From: Erinaceus europaeus
Lineage: Eukaryota > Chordata > Mammalia > Eulipotyphla > Erinaceidae
NCBI RefSeq assembly: GCF_950295315.1
Contig: NC_080168.1
Span: 68,953,254-69,017,253 of the forward strand
Length of the DNA: 64,000 nucleotides
Reading direction: 5' to 3'
Part shown: positions 1 to 11,512 of the stretch, one piece after another
Layout: each line of letters starts with the position of its first letter
How positions within the stretch are numbered: the stretch's first letter is position 1
The notes under the pieces: model-generated
What the model was told of the DNA's origin: nothing
Databases searched by the model: none
Seen by the model: the letters and a program-made list of their open reading frames with translations, nothing else
Program-made: the position numbers and the translations under genes

Positions 1-166
1 ATAGGACAGAGAGAAACGGGAGGAGTAGACAGAGAAGGAGAGAGAAAGATACGAAGCAACTCCCCTGCAGCTAGGGAGCCTGGGGCTCGAACCGGGATCC
101 TTTCACAGGTCCTTGCACTTCGCACCACCTGTGCTTAACCAGCTGCACTACCACCTGACTCCCTGA
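1..166 (-). repeat. SINE-A, minus strand (cut by window edge)
   Basis: Antisense SINE-A: gctcgaaccgggatcc (B-box side), then ccacctgtgcttaacc and the end cacctgactccc at 166. Confidence 0.8.
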
Positions 167-717
167 GCTTAGAATCTTGATAAAGAGATCATCTCCACAG
201 GAGGTCCTCCCTGTCTGCAGCTGGCTCCCTCACCCCTGTGGTGGGGGGTTGGTCTCATGGGGGGGGGGGTGTAAGAAGGAAAGAGCAAACCCCCAACAGG
301 CCAACTTCATGTTACCTTTGTCCTTTTCAGCCTCTGTTTCCCAGTCTAAGGGTGGGTTATAGGGCTCTTCCTTTGTTCCACCTTGACTACCTCCTGCACT
401 CCTCCTCCTCCACTGGCCAGGAAATCCTACCCTCACCGAAATTCCCAGGTTTAAAGCAGCCTCTTGCAGAGCTAATGTCAGGTGTTGTCCCTAAGTCACC
501 ATCTTCAACAACACTTGATTCACCACTTTCTAAAGTAAAGCATGCTTATCACACACTCCTAGCAGTGCCCTTTGATGTCCATAATTTGCTTATCTTCTCT
601 CTATCTTGCCTTAACTGGTTCAACCGCTCTCCTCCCCTCAAACACCTTTGGGTAATTAATTAAATGCCTGCATCAGGAGACTAATTATCTTGACCTTTAT
701 GTATCTGCATCAATTCT

Positions 718-968
718 TGTCATACTAGCCCCCTACCATAGGGGCAAGCTGACCTTTAAGAAACCTGTAATTTCTGACATATTTGAATAATGTTCCTTGT
801 TTGGTTTTCTATTTAAACCTTTGCCCATCTGCTAATAGATGAGATCTGAGATCTGAGCACGCTGCAGTCTCCCCGGTGTCTTTACTTCGTGTTGTCCCTT
901 GCGCGAGTGAGAAAGAACCGGTCCGTTAACTTTCTCCTGGAGATCACCCCGCCAGAAAGCCTACAGGT
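718..968 (+). mobile_element. LTR-like segment
   Basis: From tgtcatactagccccctacc to about gaaagcctaca. It has a TATA-like box (ctatttaaacc) followed by a CpG-containing stretch (gtcccttgcgcgagtgag...), as in a promoter/R region of an LTR. Ends and duplication are not certain, and the element may start further left (about 484). Confidence 0.4.
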
Positions 969-1109
969 TACTATTGGGCACTTTCCATTTATTAACAGTG
1001 ATGTTTGCAAACTTATCCCTCAGATGAGTCACTAAAAACTGCATGTAGGAAATAACTTCCAATACTAGGGAATGTTTATTTAAGTGTAGTGACTACCTAG
1101 TGTTTTTTG

Positions 1110-1397
1110 TTTTTTATTTACTTTTATTTATCTGTTTTTATTGCCAACTGGGGTGTGGTGTCTGCACGACAAATCCAAGGCTCCTAGCAACTATTTTTTT
1201 CTTTTATTTTGATAGGCTAAAGAGAAATTTGGGGATCAAAGTTGGAGGGCTGAGAGCAAGAGAGCAAGAGAGGCACCTTCAGCCCTCTTTCACTGCTTGT
1301 GAGGATTCCCCTCTGTAAGTGAGGACTGGGGCTTGAACCTGGGTCCTTGTACATGATGACATGTGCTCTGAACAGGGTGCACCACTTCCAGGCCCCT
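1110..1397 (-). repeat. diverged SINE-B, minus strand
   Basis: An antisense tRNA-type SINE (ggggcttgaacctgggtcct ... gcaccacttccaggcccc) with a T-rich left side. An insertion or rearrangement precedes it at 1110-1200. Confidence 0.65.
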
Positions 1398-1399
1398 GA

Positions 1400-2805
1400 T
1401 GAACTAGATTTAGAGAACAGTAGTCTGATGTGCTTCCTACTTAACCGAATCTGTCCCATCAAACACTGAGCATACCTTGTTCCAGGGCTCCAGACCCTTT
1501 CTACCAGCCACTCACTCAGAAGAGAGGTGATGAGCACTGCTGAGCTGAACTGCCCCGGTTTAGAATGATTGTAAAAAGCAAAGTAGGCAGCCCAGAAGGC
1601 CTTCAGTCTAGGTGGCCTGTTAAGCTGTGTGTTTTCGGTAGCACCTTTGCCTCCCATAAGGGGTTTCTGCCTGGGAGTTGTGTTCTCCAGAAGAAGAAGG
1701 CTTTCTCACTAGAGAGTGATTGATTTTAAGTGGGTCTCCTGCATTATTTTCTTCTTTAAGAAGCACAATGAGGTGAGAACTGTTATTAGCCCTATGCTGT
1801 TTTTCTTTTCTTTTTCAGCTTCTATATCACTTGGTTATGCCCATTTGCAGTTGATAAGAGTCAGGTTTCCTGCCCATGTCAGCAGACATAAAGATAAGAG
1901 CCAGTATTTGAACCTTTGACTTGTGGCAGGAGAGACCACACTTTCTAGCTGTCTGTACTGGTTTACACATATATAAAGTGGGACACTAGTTTAAGGAGTT
2001 GTTAAGGGCTCCTGATAATAAGCACTCCCTGATGTGCTTTGTAGCTGAGACACAGTGAGTTGAGAGCAGAAGAGGTGCTTGAGAATCACTTTCTTATATC
2101 AGTCAGTGTTCCTTGAGGGACCATCTCTCAGTAGCTCTGACTGTCTTATCCTTTCTGAGACCAGAATTTAAGTGCTGTCTGCACAGAAATATGCATCTCC
2201 AAAGAAAAACAGTGAAATCCTTTTCAAAGTTTGTTTTCTGGCTGGTGTGTTTTTCCTCTCAGCATCCAAGAATGTGGCAATAAGCCTTTCAAAAAATTCT
2301 TTTCTTTATAGGAAACATTTTTGTCTTAAGAAACCTAATATTTTCCACACCAAAATTCTCACATTCGTGAGAGGAAAAACAAGACTATTATTCAAACCAG
2401 AAATGGTGAAGTAAATCAGATTCCAGTTACCATCAACAATAGAACAGTTTTGCTTTTAACTTTAATGTTTTTCCTAATGTGGTTCTGTCAGCTCTTATTA
2501 ATTCACATCATTACTAACATGTCAGAGGTGAATGGGGGACATGGAAAGAGGTTCTGCCTGTTGTCACTTTACAGAGTTGTAAAGACAAGGATTTGTAAGA
2601 CAAGACCATTCGTGGCTTCTCATTTTTTCACACATTGCCAACTTGTCCCCCCCCACAGGTTGTCTTAGGTGGTGGCTCAGAGCCTTCACATTGGGGTATT
2701 TCTAGGAGTGGCTATTGGATGAAATTACTGGATAGTGCAATAGAAAAACACAAATGATCTAGTTGCTGTCATCCTACCAAAATGCATTTTATATTTTTGT
2801 ACTTA
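1400..2805. other. single-copy intronic stretch
   Basis: No recent repeat, exon or RNA gene recognised. A possible MIR remnant lies around 1760-1930 (gagccagtatttgaacctttg). Short chance frames only. Confidence 0.5.
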
Positions 2806-2807
2806 AA

Positions 2808-3016
2808 TATTTTTTATTTATTTATTGGATAGAGAGAGTAATTTAGAGGGGAGGAGAGGAGAGACAGGGAGAGAGACAGTGAGACACTTGCAGCACTTCA
2901 CTGCTTGTAAAGCTTCCCCCTGCAGGTGTGGACCAGGGGCTTGAACCAGGGCCCTTGCTCATTATTGAGCAAGTGCTTACTTGAGCACTTAATCAGGTGT
3001 GCCACCGCCTGGCCCC
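2808..3016 (-). repeat. SINE-B, minus strand
   Basis: Complete antisense SINE-B from tttatttatttattggatag to gtgccaccgcctggcccc. Confidence 0.8.
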
Positions 3017-3097
3017 TACTTTACTTTTTTGATTTAAAGTCTTAATAGGTAAATATGGAGACTTATATATTAAGCAGCAGAAGGTTAAAAAAAATGG

Positions 3098-3310
3098 GGT
3101 GGGGGGCTGGCAATGGGAACCCAGTTAAGCACACATTTCATATGTGCAAGGACTCAGGTTCAAGCCCTCCTCTCCACCTGCAGAGGGGATGCTTCACAAG
3201 TAGTCAAGCAGGTTTGTAGGTGTCTTGTCTTTCTCTCTTCCTCTCTACTTCTCCCTCCCCTTTCAATTTCTCTCTGTCCTATCAGATAAAATAGAATGTA
3301 AAAAAAAAAA
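3098..3310 (+). repeat. diverged SINE-A/B, plus strand
   Basis: Sense SINE with head aacccagttaagcacacatt, B-box gttcaagccc, pyrimidine-rich body and A-run tail. Confidence 0.7.
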
Positions 3311-3737
3311 TACTTTCCTTCAGACTATGTCTCTGCCTGGTCAAATGGCAAATTTATTAATGCCTTGACTTAAGACTTATATTTCAGGTTATCTGAGCCC
3401 TTTCTTCTGCATCTTCCTTATGCACACAAAGAGATCAGCTGTGGAGTGTGAGCTTATCTGTTTTTGGCATGAGTCTTCATTAGTTCTGAGTCTGTTGGGT
3501 TTTTTTCCTGGTCCGTGCCAACAGATGAGCTTCCTTGTGGCCAGATGCCTATCAAATGGAAGTCTTGAGAACAGAACATCTCTCCCTTTTCATGCCTACC
3601 TTTGGTTTGCTCCACTGCCATCAGCTAAAGGTTGCTATGAGGCATCTATATCATCTATGTCTCTGAGTGAACTTTGAACCCTGTGTTGAAGGCACTTCAC
3701 AAGAAAAATCAAAGTTACAATACCAGAAGATCCCCCC

Positions 3738-3960
3738 TGCAATTTTTTTTAATTTATAAAAAGGAAACATTGACAAAACCATAGGATAAGAGGGGTACAG
3801 CTTCACACAATTCCCACAATCAGAACTCCGAACCCCATCCCCTCCCCCGATAGTTTTCCTATTCTTTATCCCTCTGGGAGTATGGACCCAGGGTCATTAT
3901 GGGGTACAGAAAGTGGAAGGTCTGGCTTCTTTGTTTCCCTGCTAAACGTGCCCCCCCCCC
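3738..3960 (-). mobile_element. L1-A 3' tip, minus strand
   Basis: Antisense L1-A 3' end from the T-rich tail (ttttttaatttataaaaagg) to a C-run at 3951-3962. Confidence 0.7.
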
Positions 3961-4297
3961 CCGCAAATTTAAGTATATACATAGAGCATTGTATAAGTTT
4001 CAGGTATACAGCATAATGATTAGGCAGATTAGTGATACCTTAAGTTTACTTTCCATCTATTCTTAGTTACTGCTCAATTTTGAAATAAAATGCCATTGCC
4101 TATGGGGCCATATTATATACTATAACCCATGACTTATTACTTTTTCTTTTAAGCTTTTTTGTTTTGTTTTTCTTTTTGTTTTATTTTCTAAGACAGAGAG
4201 AAATTGAGAGGGAAAGGGGAGATAGAGAAAATATGTGCTAGAATATTTTAAATGCACTATGCTTTTTAAGTAGAAACAATCTATTGTTTAGTTCCTG

Positions 4298-4510
4298 TTG
4301 CAAGAATTCCAGAAAATATGTATGTAACTTTCTAGAAAGGAAAGCATGCAGTTAGGCTTGAGTAGCAAGGAATCAGTTATAGCCATTAGAAAATTTAGCT
4401 CCTTTTGCAAGAATTCTAGAAAATGTATAACTTTCTAGATAGGCAAGTGTACAGTTACAGGTTTGAGTAGCAAGAAATCTATTACAGCTTAGAAAGAATT
4501 GCTTCTTACT
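4298..4510. repeat. imperfect ~107-bp tandem duplication
   Basis: Two diverged copies with matching landmarks in order (caagaattc(c/t)agaaaat, aactttctaga, cagtta, gagtagcaag). The first landmark is at 4301 and again at 4408. Confidence 0.7.
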
Positions 4511-6174
4511 ATAGCAAATGGAAGAGTGAAGTTATATGGCTGTTAGGGATAGAAGCTATATTGCTTTCATAGTTTGTGGAGGACAAACAGACTACTTATG
4601 TAAGATTACACATCACCTTCTGTAGATAACTTTATCTTGTGTTTTGTGTTATCTGAAATTCTTGGGTAAAAGCTTCTTGTTGAGCTCTTAAGATTCTAAC
4701 TCACCCTTTTATAATCAGAAAAAGGAGCAAACATTAAAACATTTCACCAGCCAGGGGCATATTCATATAATCTCACATAGCATAGATCACATATGTTTCC
4801 TGTTTTTAGAATAGAATTTAGTGAAACTCAATTCTCTTGATGATAACCACACAGTTCACCTTTAAATTCTGACATGAGCCTCAGGCCTGAATGACCCCCC
4901 CCACACACACACACACACACACACAAGATTGCTGATAGTATTTTTACGTGTCTTTATCCTAATTTTCTCATTGCCATTTGTGATAGCTACCTGACATCTA
5001 TTAATCAGCCACATATTTTTCCTTGGTCATGGGAGGGGCTTTCTTACTTTGCCTTGAGCTCCATTAGGCTTTGTGGCAAACCTGTGCTCTTAGTTTGCAA
5101 TCAGTTGTGGTCATTCTGCTTGACTCTCCCCTTAGCCAAGGAAGTACAGTGCCCAGCGAGGCCTCAGGTTTCTGCCTCTGGTGACAGTATTCTTCCTGCT
5201 CTTACTCTTCAGCCTTTGCACAAAGAATAGGACGGTGGAGGGACGGGTGAGTGAAAGCCTAAAAGGTTAGCATTCCAGAGGATAGTTCAAATATTAAAGT
5301 ATTTCTGTGTTTCTCTCCAGAAAAGAAACTGTTGGGGTTTTGTTTGTTTGTTTTGATTTGTTTTGTTTTCCTGTCTCTTTGCCCAGAGGTAAGATGCAAG
5401 GAAAGATGCAGAGTCGTCATGTAACCATGTCTTAAAAAGCACCAAACATCAGATAAGACAAAAAAGAAATAGTAGGTAAATGAGTCAGTTCTCAGCACAG
5501 CTTCCTCTAGTTTGTTTTTCTGTGTTATTGAACTGACTCACAAAACCCACGGGGCCTTTCCTTAAGCTGATTAAAATCCTAATACCTTATGTTTCTGCAT
5601 AACTTTATGACTTCCAAAGCACATTCCCTTTTTTGTCCTAATTACCCTATATCACCTCTTCCAACTTACTGCATATTGTTTTTGCTCAAGAAACAAACCA
5701 GAGAATGTGACTGATATTCCCATACCCCAGAGAGTATATAGATCACTCAAAGATTATGATTACACAATTTGTAATGATGATTACTCCTTTTCTTTCAAAA
5801 CCCTCCTTAGTTTTCGGAGCAGTGATTACACTCAGTCCATTGATCTTTTCCATTAAAAGGAGCCAGTGTTTGTGGGAGAAGTCACTGACTCTAAGACTGA
5901 GTGTACATGATGTCACAGACAGGGAGAGAACTCTGAAATACAATCATATCTACCAGAGAAGCAATTGGAACAAGCAGATAAAAGAGACCATGCAGGAAGA
6001 TAGCACAAAGAACATAGCTATGTGTAGTAGCCTCTCCTGAAATAAACTGAATATTGGGCATGCACAAATCTCTGAAGTGGAGGATTTTCAAATAAAGTGT
6101 GTAAGCTGCCCTCCCTCAAAGAAGTGGGGTTGTATAGAAACTCCCTTCTACAGAGAACCAATGGAGAAGGGGTG
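4511..6174. other. single-copy intronic stretch
   Basis: AT-rich, with one CA microsatellite (4901). Chance frames up to 94 codons without domain features. Nothing else seen. Confidence 0.5.
4901..4925. repeat. (CA)n microsatellite
   Basis: About 12 CA units after a short C-run. Confidence 0.9.
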
Positions 6175-6180
6175 GGGAGG

Positions 6181-6661
6181 TGTCGAGATATTGTGAGGAT
6201 GTGGTTGAGCTCAGCAGGGCTCACAAAGCACCCTGCATTCCTGATACTATGGCCTATATACATAATTGTTTTGCCTGAAAGATCCCTACCCATTCCATTC
6301 CTTTGATCTATCTTCTTTCTACCCTCAAGACCCTCCCTGCCTGCAGGGTAATATCAATCCTACCAGTTAAAACCCTCCCAACAGTTGCTAAGGAAGTTTC
6401 TACCTTTTCAGCCCCCTTTTGCCTTTCTCCATCCCTTTCCTAGCCATTTCCGTTTCCGAAATGCCACTTCTGAGTCTGCCTTTTAAAAACCTTGGCTCTC
6501 TGATCAATAAAAAATTGCATTGCCTTGCCGCCATGTGTTTGGTTCCTGAGTCATCTCCCTCGCATCACTGAGTGAGTAGCAGCCCAGACTGGCTCCATTT
6601 GAGTTCTCTCCAACCCAGAGAGTACACTCCCGGCAAGAGGCACCCCCACGCTAGCCCAGCA
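6181..6661 (+). mobile_element. solo LTR (TGT...GCA family) with 6-bp target duplication
   Basis: About 481 bp starting TGTCGAGATATT and ending AGCCCAGCA, flanked by GGGAGG on both sides (6175-6180, 6662-6667). It contains a polyadenylation hexamer (tgatcaataaaaaattgc) and shares its 3' end (ttgagttctctccaacccag) with the LTR at 41857-42280. No internal viral sequence is attached, so it is a solo LTR. Confidence 0.75.
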
Positions 6662-7237
6662 GGGAGGATTATTCAAGCTTTCTAGCAGAGAACTTCTAGT
6701 GACAAAGACTTCCCCAGCCATCTGCTCAAGGTCACTGCCAATAGGGTTAGGTCATGACAGTGTTGTGGCATGATGCCCATGGTAGTGCATGAGAAAACCA
6801 CTTCTCCTATGGTCTCCTTTCCCAAACTCAACCTCACCCTGATCATGAGAAGACCACCAGCCAAACTCAAAGGGCCCTTGTATGAAATACCTAGACAGAA
6901 TGCCCCATAACTAGTCAAATCATCCTGCACATGGGCATCTGGGCAGCTCAGTCCAGGGGAACCTCAGAAGACAGGCTGTGACTTGGGAATATTGGATCAG
7001 TAGCAGCTGTGACAGGGGACCTCGCCATGTAAGATACTGGTGACAGAGAGAGATGGGAACTTCCAGCACTACTGTTGCAAAATCTCAATGATAGAAAATG
7101 TTATCTTCAAATTAGAGACACAGAAAAAAAACAACCTCTTTGCTAAGATTTTTGGTAGCAGCACTACTACCAGCTCCATTTCAGGCTGCTCTGTGATTCC
7201 TGCTACCACATCTCCCTGTTTCTCCTGCACACTCACG

Positions 7238-7372
7238 GGCAGGGGAGAAGGCATAATGGTTATGCAAATTGACTCTCATGCCTGAGGCTTCAAGGTTCCA
7301 GGTTCAGTAGCCCCACGCCACTATGAGCCAGAGCTAAGCAGTGCTCTGGTAAAAATAAATAAATAAATAAAA
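7238..7372 (+). repeat. SINE-C, plus strand
   Basis: Sense SINE-C (aatggttatgcaaattgac ... gagctaagcagtgctctgg) with an (AATA)n tail. Confidence 0.75.
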
Positions 7373-7503
7373 ATGCACACATATATTTGACTCATAGATT
7401 TATTATGATGTAGACTGTGTGTAGCATAACACATTATGCAGAGCTTTGTGGTTTCCAGGGCACATTCATTTTGGCTCTATGTCATCTCTTCTAATTTTGC
7501 ATA

Positions 7504-7565
7504 TTGTTATAAATTGAAATATATTACTATTAATTTGTTATAAATTGAAATATATTACTATTAAT
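7504..7565. repeat. perfect 31-bp tandem duplication
   Basis: Two adjacent identical 31-bp units starting ttgttataaattgaaatata at 7504 and 7535. Confidence 0.9.
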
Positions 7566-8257
7566 TAATCTGTGACATAAAAATTGAGTTTTGTGGTACA
7601 GAGTGAGTATCAGATCCTGCGGGCAGGGCTGACACTGGATGGGCTCTTGGTTATCATTCTGCAGCTCTTAAGAAGGCACTGACTGTGTGTGAAGGCAGGC
7701 AGTGGCAGGAGCAGGTATTTTATGTACAGTCACACTGACTGCTTGGGGCAGAGGGCCTATAGACAAGTCACCTGAAGTGGCCCAGCACTAGTAGTAGTGG
7801 TCTTGGTAAGAGTGGGGGACAGCAGGTGACCAGGTGAGAAGAGGTCCCCTAATTCCACAAGTGGTTCTGAGGAGCAGTTGCTCTACATGGAAGCAAATGA
7901 GAGAGATGTCAGGGATACCACTGGCCCCCAGCTCTCACTGCAAGAGTGGTGGTGATGCTGCTTTGGCTACTGAGAGTTTAAGGGACCCACTGAATGATGG
8001 AGGGAGTGGTGGTCCTAACCACTGGAGTATCTATAAGTCTCTAGAAGGGTATGATGGACATCTAGAAGCATTAACAGGCCCCCTGGGCCATCCTGTGCAG
8101 TTTAGCAGAACTACCTCATTCAGGCTCTAATTGATAGGCTAATTCAGTTTTTCAAATATTTTGTGTTTTTGACCCAGAATATGTTGTGTTCTAGAAAGAC
8201 TAATGTCTGTTGACATAATATCTTTGGGTAACAAGCATTGGTGCTTTTACTGTTGTT

Positions 8258-8431
8258 AATGTTTTTAAATTTTATATAGAGACAAAAGCAAAGAGTATAA
8301 AAAAGAGCACGGCACCAAAGCTTCCTCAACATGGGGAGGGGGGTTTACAGGCTTAAACCTGGGTCATATATATGACAGAGGAGCGCACTATCCAAGGGAG
8401 CTATTTTGCAAAAAAAAAAAAAAAAAAAAAA
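8258..8431 (-). repeat. SINE-E, minus strand
   Basis: Antisense SINE-E (cacggcaccaaagcttcctc ... gcactatccaagggagct), followed by an A/T junction with the L1-A tail. Confidence 0.65.
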
Positions 8432-9622
8432 CCCTCCCCCATTTTTTTAAATTTATTTTTTATTTAAGAAAGGATAAATTAGCAAAACCATAGGGTAGGA
8501 GGGGTACAACTCCACACAGTTCCCACCACCCAATCCCCATATCCCATCCCCTGATAGCTTTCCCATTCTCTATCCCTCTGGGAGCATGGACCCAGGGTCG
8601 TTATGGGTTGCAGAAGGTGGAAGGTCTGGCTTCTGTAATTGCTTCCCCGCTGAACATGGACATCGACTCCATACTCCCAGTCTGCCTCTCTCTTTCCCTA
8701 GTAGAGTGGATCTCTGGGGAAGTGGAGCTCCAGGACACATTGGTGGGGTCTTCAGTCCAGGGAAGCCTGGCCAGCATCCTGATGGCATCTGGAACCTGGT
8801 GGCTGAAAAGAAAGTTAACATACAAAGCCAAACAAATTGTTGAGCAGTCATGGACCCAAAGCTTGGAATAGTGGAGAGGAAGTGTTAGGGGGTACTTGCT
8901 GCAAACTCTAGTGTACTTTTGCTTTCAGATATATATTTTGCACTAGTTTATGGATACGTGTGAACATATGCTCTCTCTCACAGAACCTGGTCTATATCTA
9001 GGTTTTGGGACTTTGTTAGAAAGTCAACCACCTGGGATGAAATTAGAGAATACTATGAAAGGAAAGGTCTCACCCGAGTAATGAAGCTGAAGGGTTGTCA
9101 TTCCACACGTGAAGTCTCTGGACACAGTCTGAGCTGAAGCATGTTGAGGTGGCAATCGTTGTGTTGATTAGGTTGCGATCGGCTGATGCAATATTATTTG
9201 ATATGGATTGGGAGAGGCATGCGGGTAAGTGGGCCCTGTCCTAAGGTTCCAGGACTGGGGAAAATATAGGCTCTATAGTGGAAATGTGAGGTTCCTGCTG
9301 TCTTAGGGTTCAAAAAGACAATGGATATTTAATGTTATCATCACATTATTTGGGAATTGGGTTAACTTTGAAAAGTCCTTTTGTTAGGGTTTACTGTATA
9401 GTACCCAGTATCTTGTATGTAGCTGTGCCATTGGTTGCTTCTGATCTACTTGGTCTAGGATTTTGAGAGAGTCTGCATATCAAATACACAGCCTATATAT
9501 TAAAAAGACTCAGTCTGTGTTTTAAAAACTTCAAGACATACAATTAATTTTCTCCCCTCATATTAATTAACTAGTGATTTATATTACTACATTTTACTAG
9601 GAGTGTACATAAACACCATTCC

Positions 9623-9969
9623 TGTTGTATGCTTTACATTGGGTTGTTCTTCTCTCCCCCTGCCAAGAAAATTGGATCAGTCCTGCTAGTTTCACGGGCC
9701 CACTTGGCCCCGCCCCAAGGAACCCCAAGAGGGTTCCAGAGTTCCAGAGTTCGAGAGTTGGAGAGTTGCAGATTTAGAGAGTGCTCGGCGCTGTCGCGGG
9801 GGAAAGAGGCAGCAGAGTTCTGTTTGGTGATTAGTTTGTCTTAGTTTATAAATCGTTGTTCCTGAATAAAGAAATACAGCTTCCCTGCCCAGCCATATGT
9901 CTCTGGTCGTCTCTGTTACCCGCCTGTGAAGCTAGCCCGGCCAGCTAGAGCCTCCGAATTTTAACAACA
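9623..9969 (+). repeat. 5' LTR of the non-autonomous ERV
   Basis: 347 bp with TG...CA termini. It contains a short direct repeat of the type gttcgagagttggagagtt, and an AATAAA (cctgaataaagaaatacagc) placed as an R/U5 polyadenylation signal. It is nearly identical to 11513-11860. Confidence 0.85.
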
Positions 9970-11512
9970 AATGGCGCCCACGTGGACCTGACCTGCACAT
10001 CTCTCAGATAAGTAAAGACAATTTGGCTACCTATGTACTATGGCCTTCTCTTCTGCTTGTGAAGAGATCTCCAAAGGCCTCTGCTCTTTCTTCACGAGAC
10101 TGTTTTGCTGTTTCTGAAACATTTATCTCTGGACCACTCTGTGGTTTCCACTCGCTCGGGCGAACTCAGAACAGCCAGCGGGAATAGCCAGCGGGCGGGA
10201 GGCAAGGCGCGGAGCTGCTGTTTCCACCTGGCCAGCCGGCTGCGCCCAGACAACCCCGCGCACCGCGCCCGCAGCCCCGTAGCCCGCAGGAGGCTGACGC
10301 CAGCACGCAGGAGCCCGATGCCACCACACAGGAGCCCGATGCCAACACGCTGGAGCCCGATGCCAACACGTAGGAGCCTGATGCCAACACGCAGGAGCCC
10401 GAGGCCAGCCCACAGGAGCCAGCTCTCCACTGCGTGGTGCAGGGCACTGGACGCGGGATCCCTCCACGCTGCTCAGCCACTGCGAGCAGGGCAGCAGATA
10501 TGACAGGGCCATGGAACAGGGCAGCAGACATAGCAAGGCCATGGGGCAGGGCCGCCGCAGCCTATCATGGCCGCCACCCCTGGGCACCTCGGCCCACGCC
10601 TTCTAAAAGGCTGGCCCGCCCGCCCTCATGCTATGAATTCTGGAACGATCCCGGACCTCCCGGACTCCCGGGCTCCCTGCCGAAACTGGGCACACAAGAT
10701 CTCCAGCTGCCAGTCCAGTCTGAAGGCAGACAAGCTGGAGTACGCAGAGATTCGTGCAGAGATCGCAACCTGCAATTCCTTGAAGTGAAGCTGCCCAAGA
10801 GACCACCACTGGACAACACACCCCCCAACAACTAAGACAGTACATATCTAAATTCGTGTTTGAAATGACATGTCTTCGTAACAAAGGTTTCTCTCCTTGT
10901 GCATTAATGACCATGTTTATGTGTATGTTTAAAGTTTGGTAAACAGTAACTTTAAGGCTAAATTCTTACTAGCCAAAGTTAAATGAAAAAGGTTTTCAAC
11001 GTAATTCTCATAAAGATAAAATTAACTTACATTTAAAGTCTGAGGTAAAAATTAGTTAATAATCAATATATTTTAACTAAGTTGGTCTAAAGACCTGTGC
11101 ACACCTAGGGTGTGCCTCCATCTTGAATGGGTGTAACAAAAGGTTAAAAGATGTTGTTGATATGTAAAAGTCTCAAATTCCTTCTCTATTAGAAACGTTA
11201 GATTGTGCTGTGGTTATGCTAATAACAAGTTTTGTTTCATAGTAAGTAAATTGCAGCCAGCTGCCTTTGGGACTCTAGGCCATTCCCCACCCCCATGCAA
11301 ATGCCTGTCGAGGCAAGTACGCCCCACAGAGGCAAAAAATGGCCGGCCCCCTCAGGCCTTCCCTTGGCAGCACACTGGTTCTTGTTGCTTGCTTACATGT
11401 TTCTCCATGTTTGTGCCAGTTTCTTTTTTTAAAAATGCCTGTACGATATAGGTTTCTGCTCACCCCACACCCTTGATACTGTAGTCATTTAGTTAAAAAG
11501 AAGAGGGGGAAT
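9970..11512 (+). other. ERV internal region without recognisable viral genes
   Basis: 1543 bp. The left part (10140-10700) is GC-rich and carries overlapping + strand frames of 132 and 133 codons (10105-10503 and 10434-10835), rich in R, P and A, across a 21-bp tandem repeat. These show no viral domain I recognise and look like chance frames in a GC-rich, stop-poor segment. The right part (10850-11500) is AT-rich, without frames. The origin of the GC-rich segment, viral or captured host sequence, cannot be told by eye. Confidence 0.6.
10303..10423 (+). repeat. 21-bp tandem repeat in the ERV interior
   Basis: About six imperfect copies of a 21-bp unit (core ggagcccgatgccaacacg). In the + frame that begins at 10105 it reads as a seven-residue repeat of the R-S-P-M-P-T-R type. 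The period is a multiple of three, so every frame stays open through it on both strands. Confidence 0.75.

Larger units (their letters stand above)
6668..8257. other. intronic stretch with one SINE-C
   Basis: Beyond the SINE-C at 7238 and the 31-bp duplication at 7504, nothing is recognised. The 98-codon frame at 7834-8130 has no family features. Confidence 0.45.

Noticed and set aside
7834..8130. 98-codon + strand frame as an exon
   Set aside because: There is no acceptor or donor in phase with a recognisable protein, and the content is not family-like.
10105..10835. Two overlapping + strand frames of 132-133 codons and minus frames of up to 154 codons in the ERV interior as genes
   Set aside because: They all run through the same GC-rich 21-bp repeat, where stops are rare in every frame. 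No domain, signal or family pattern is visible.
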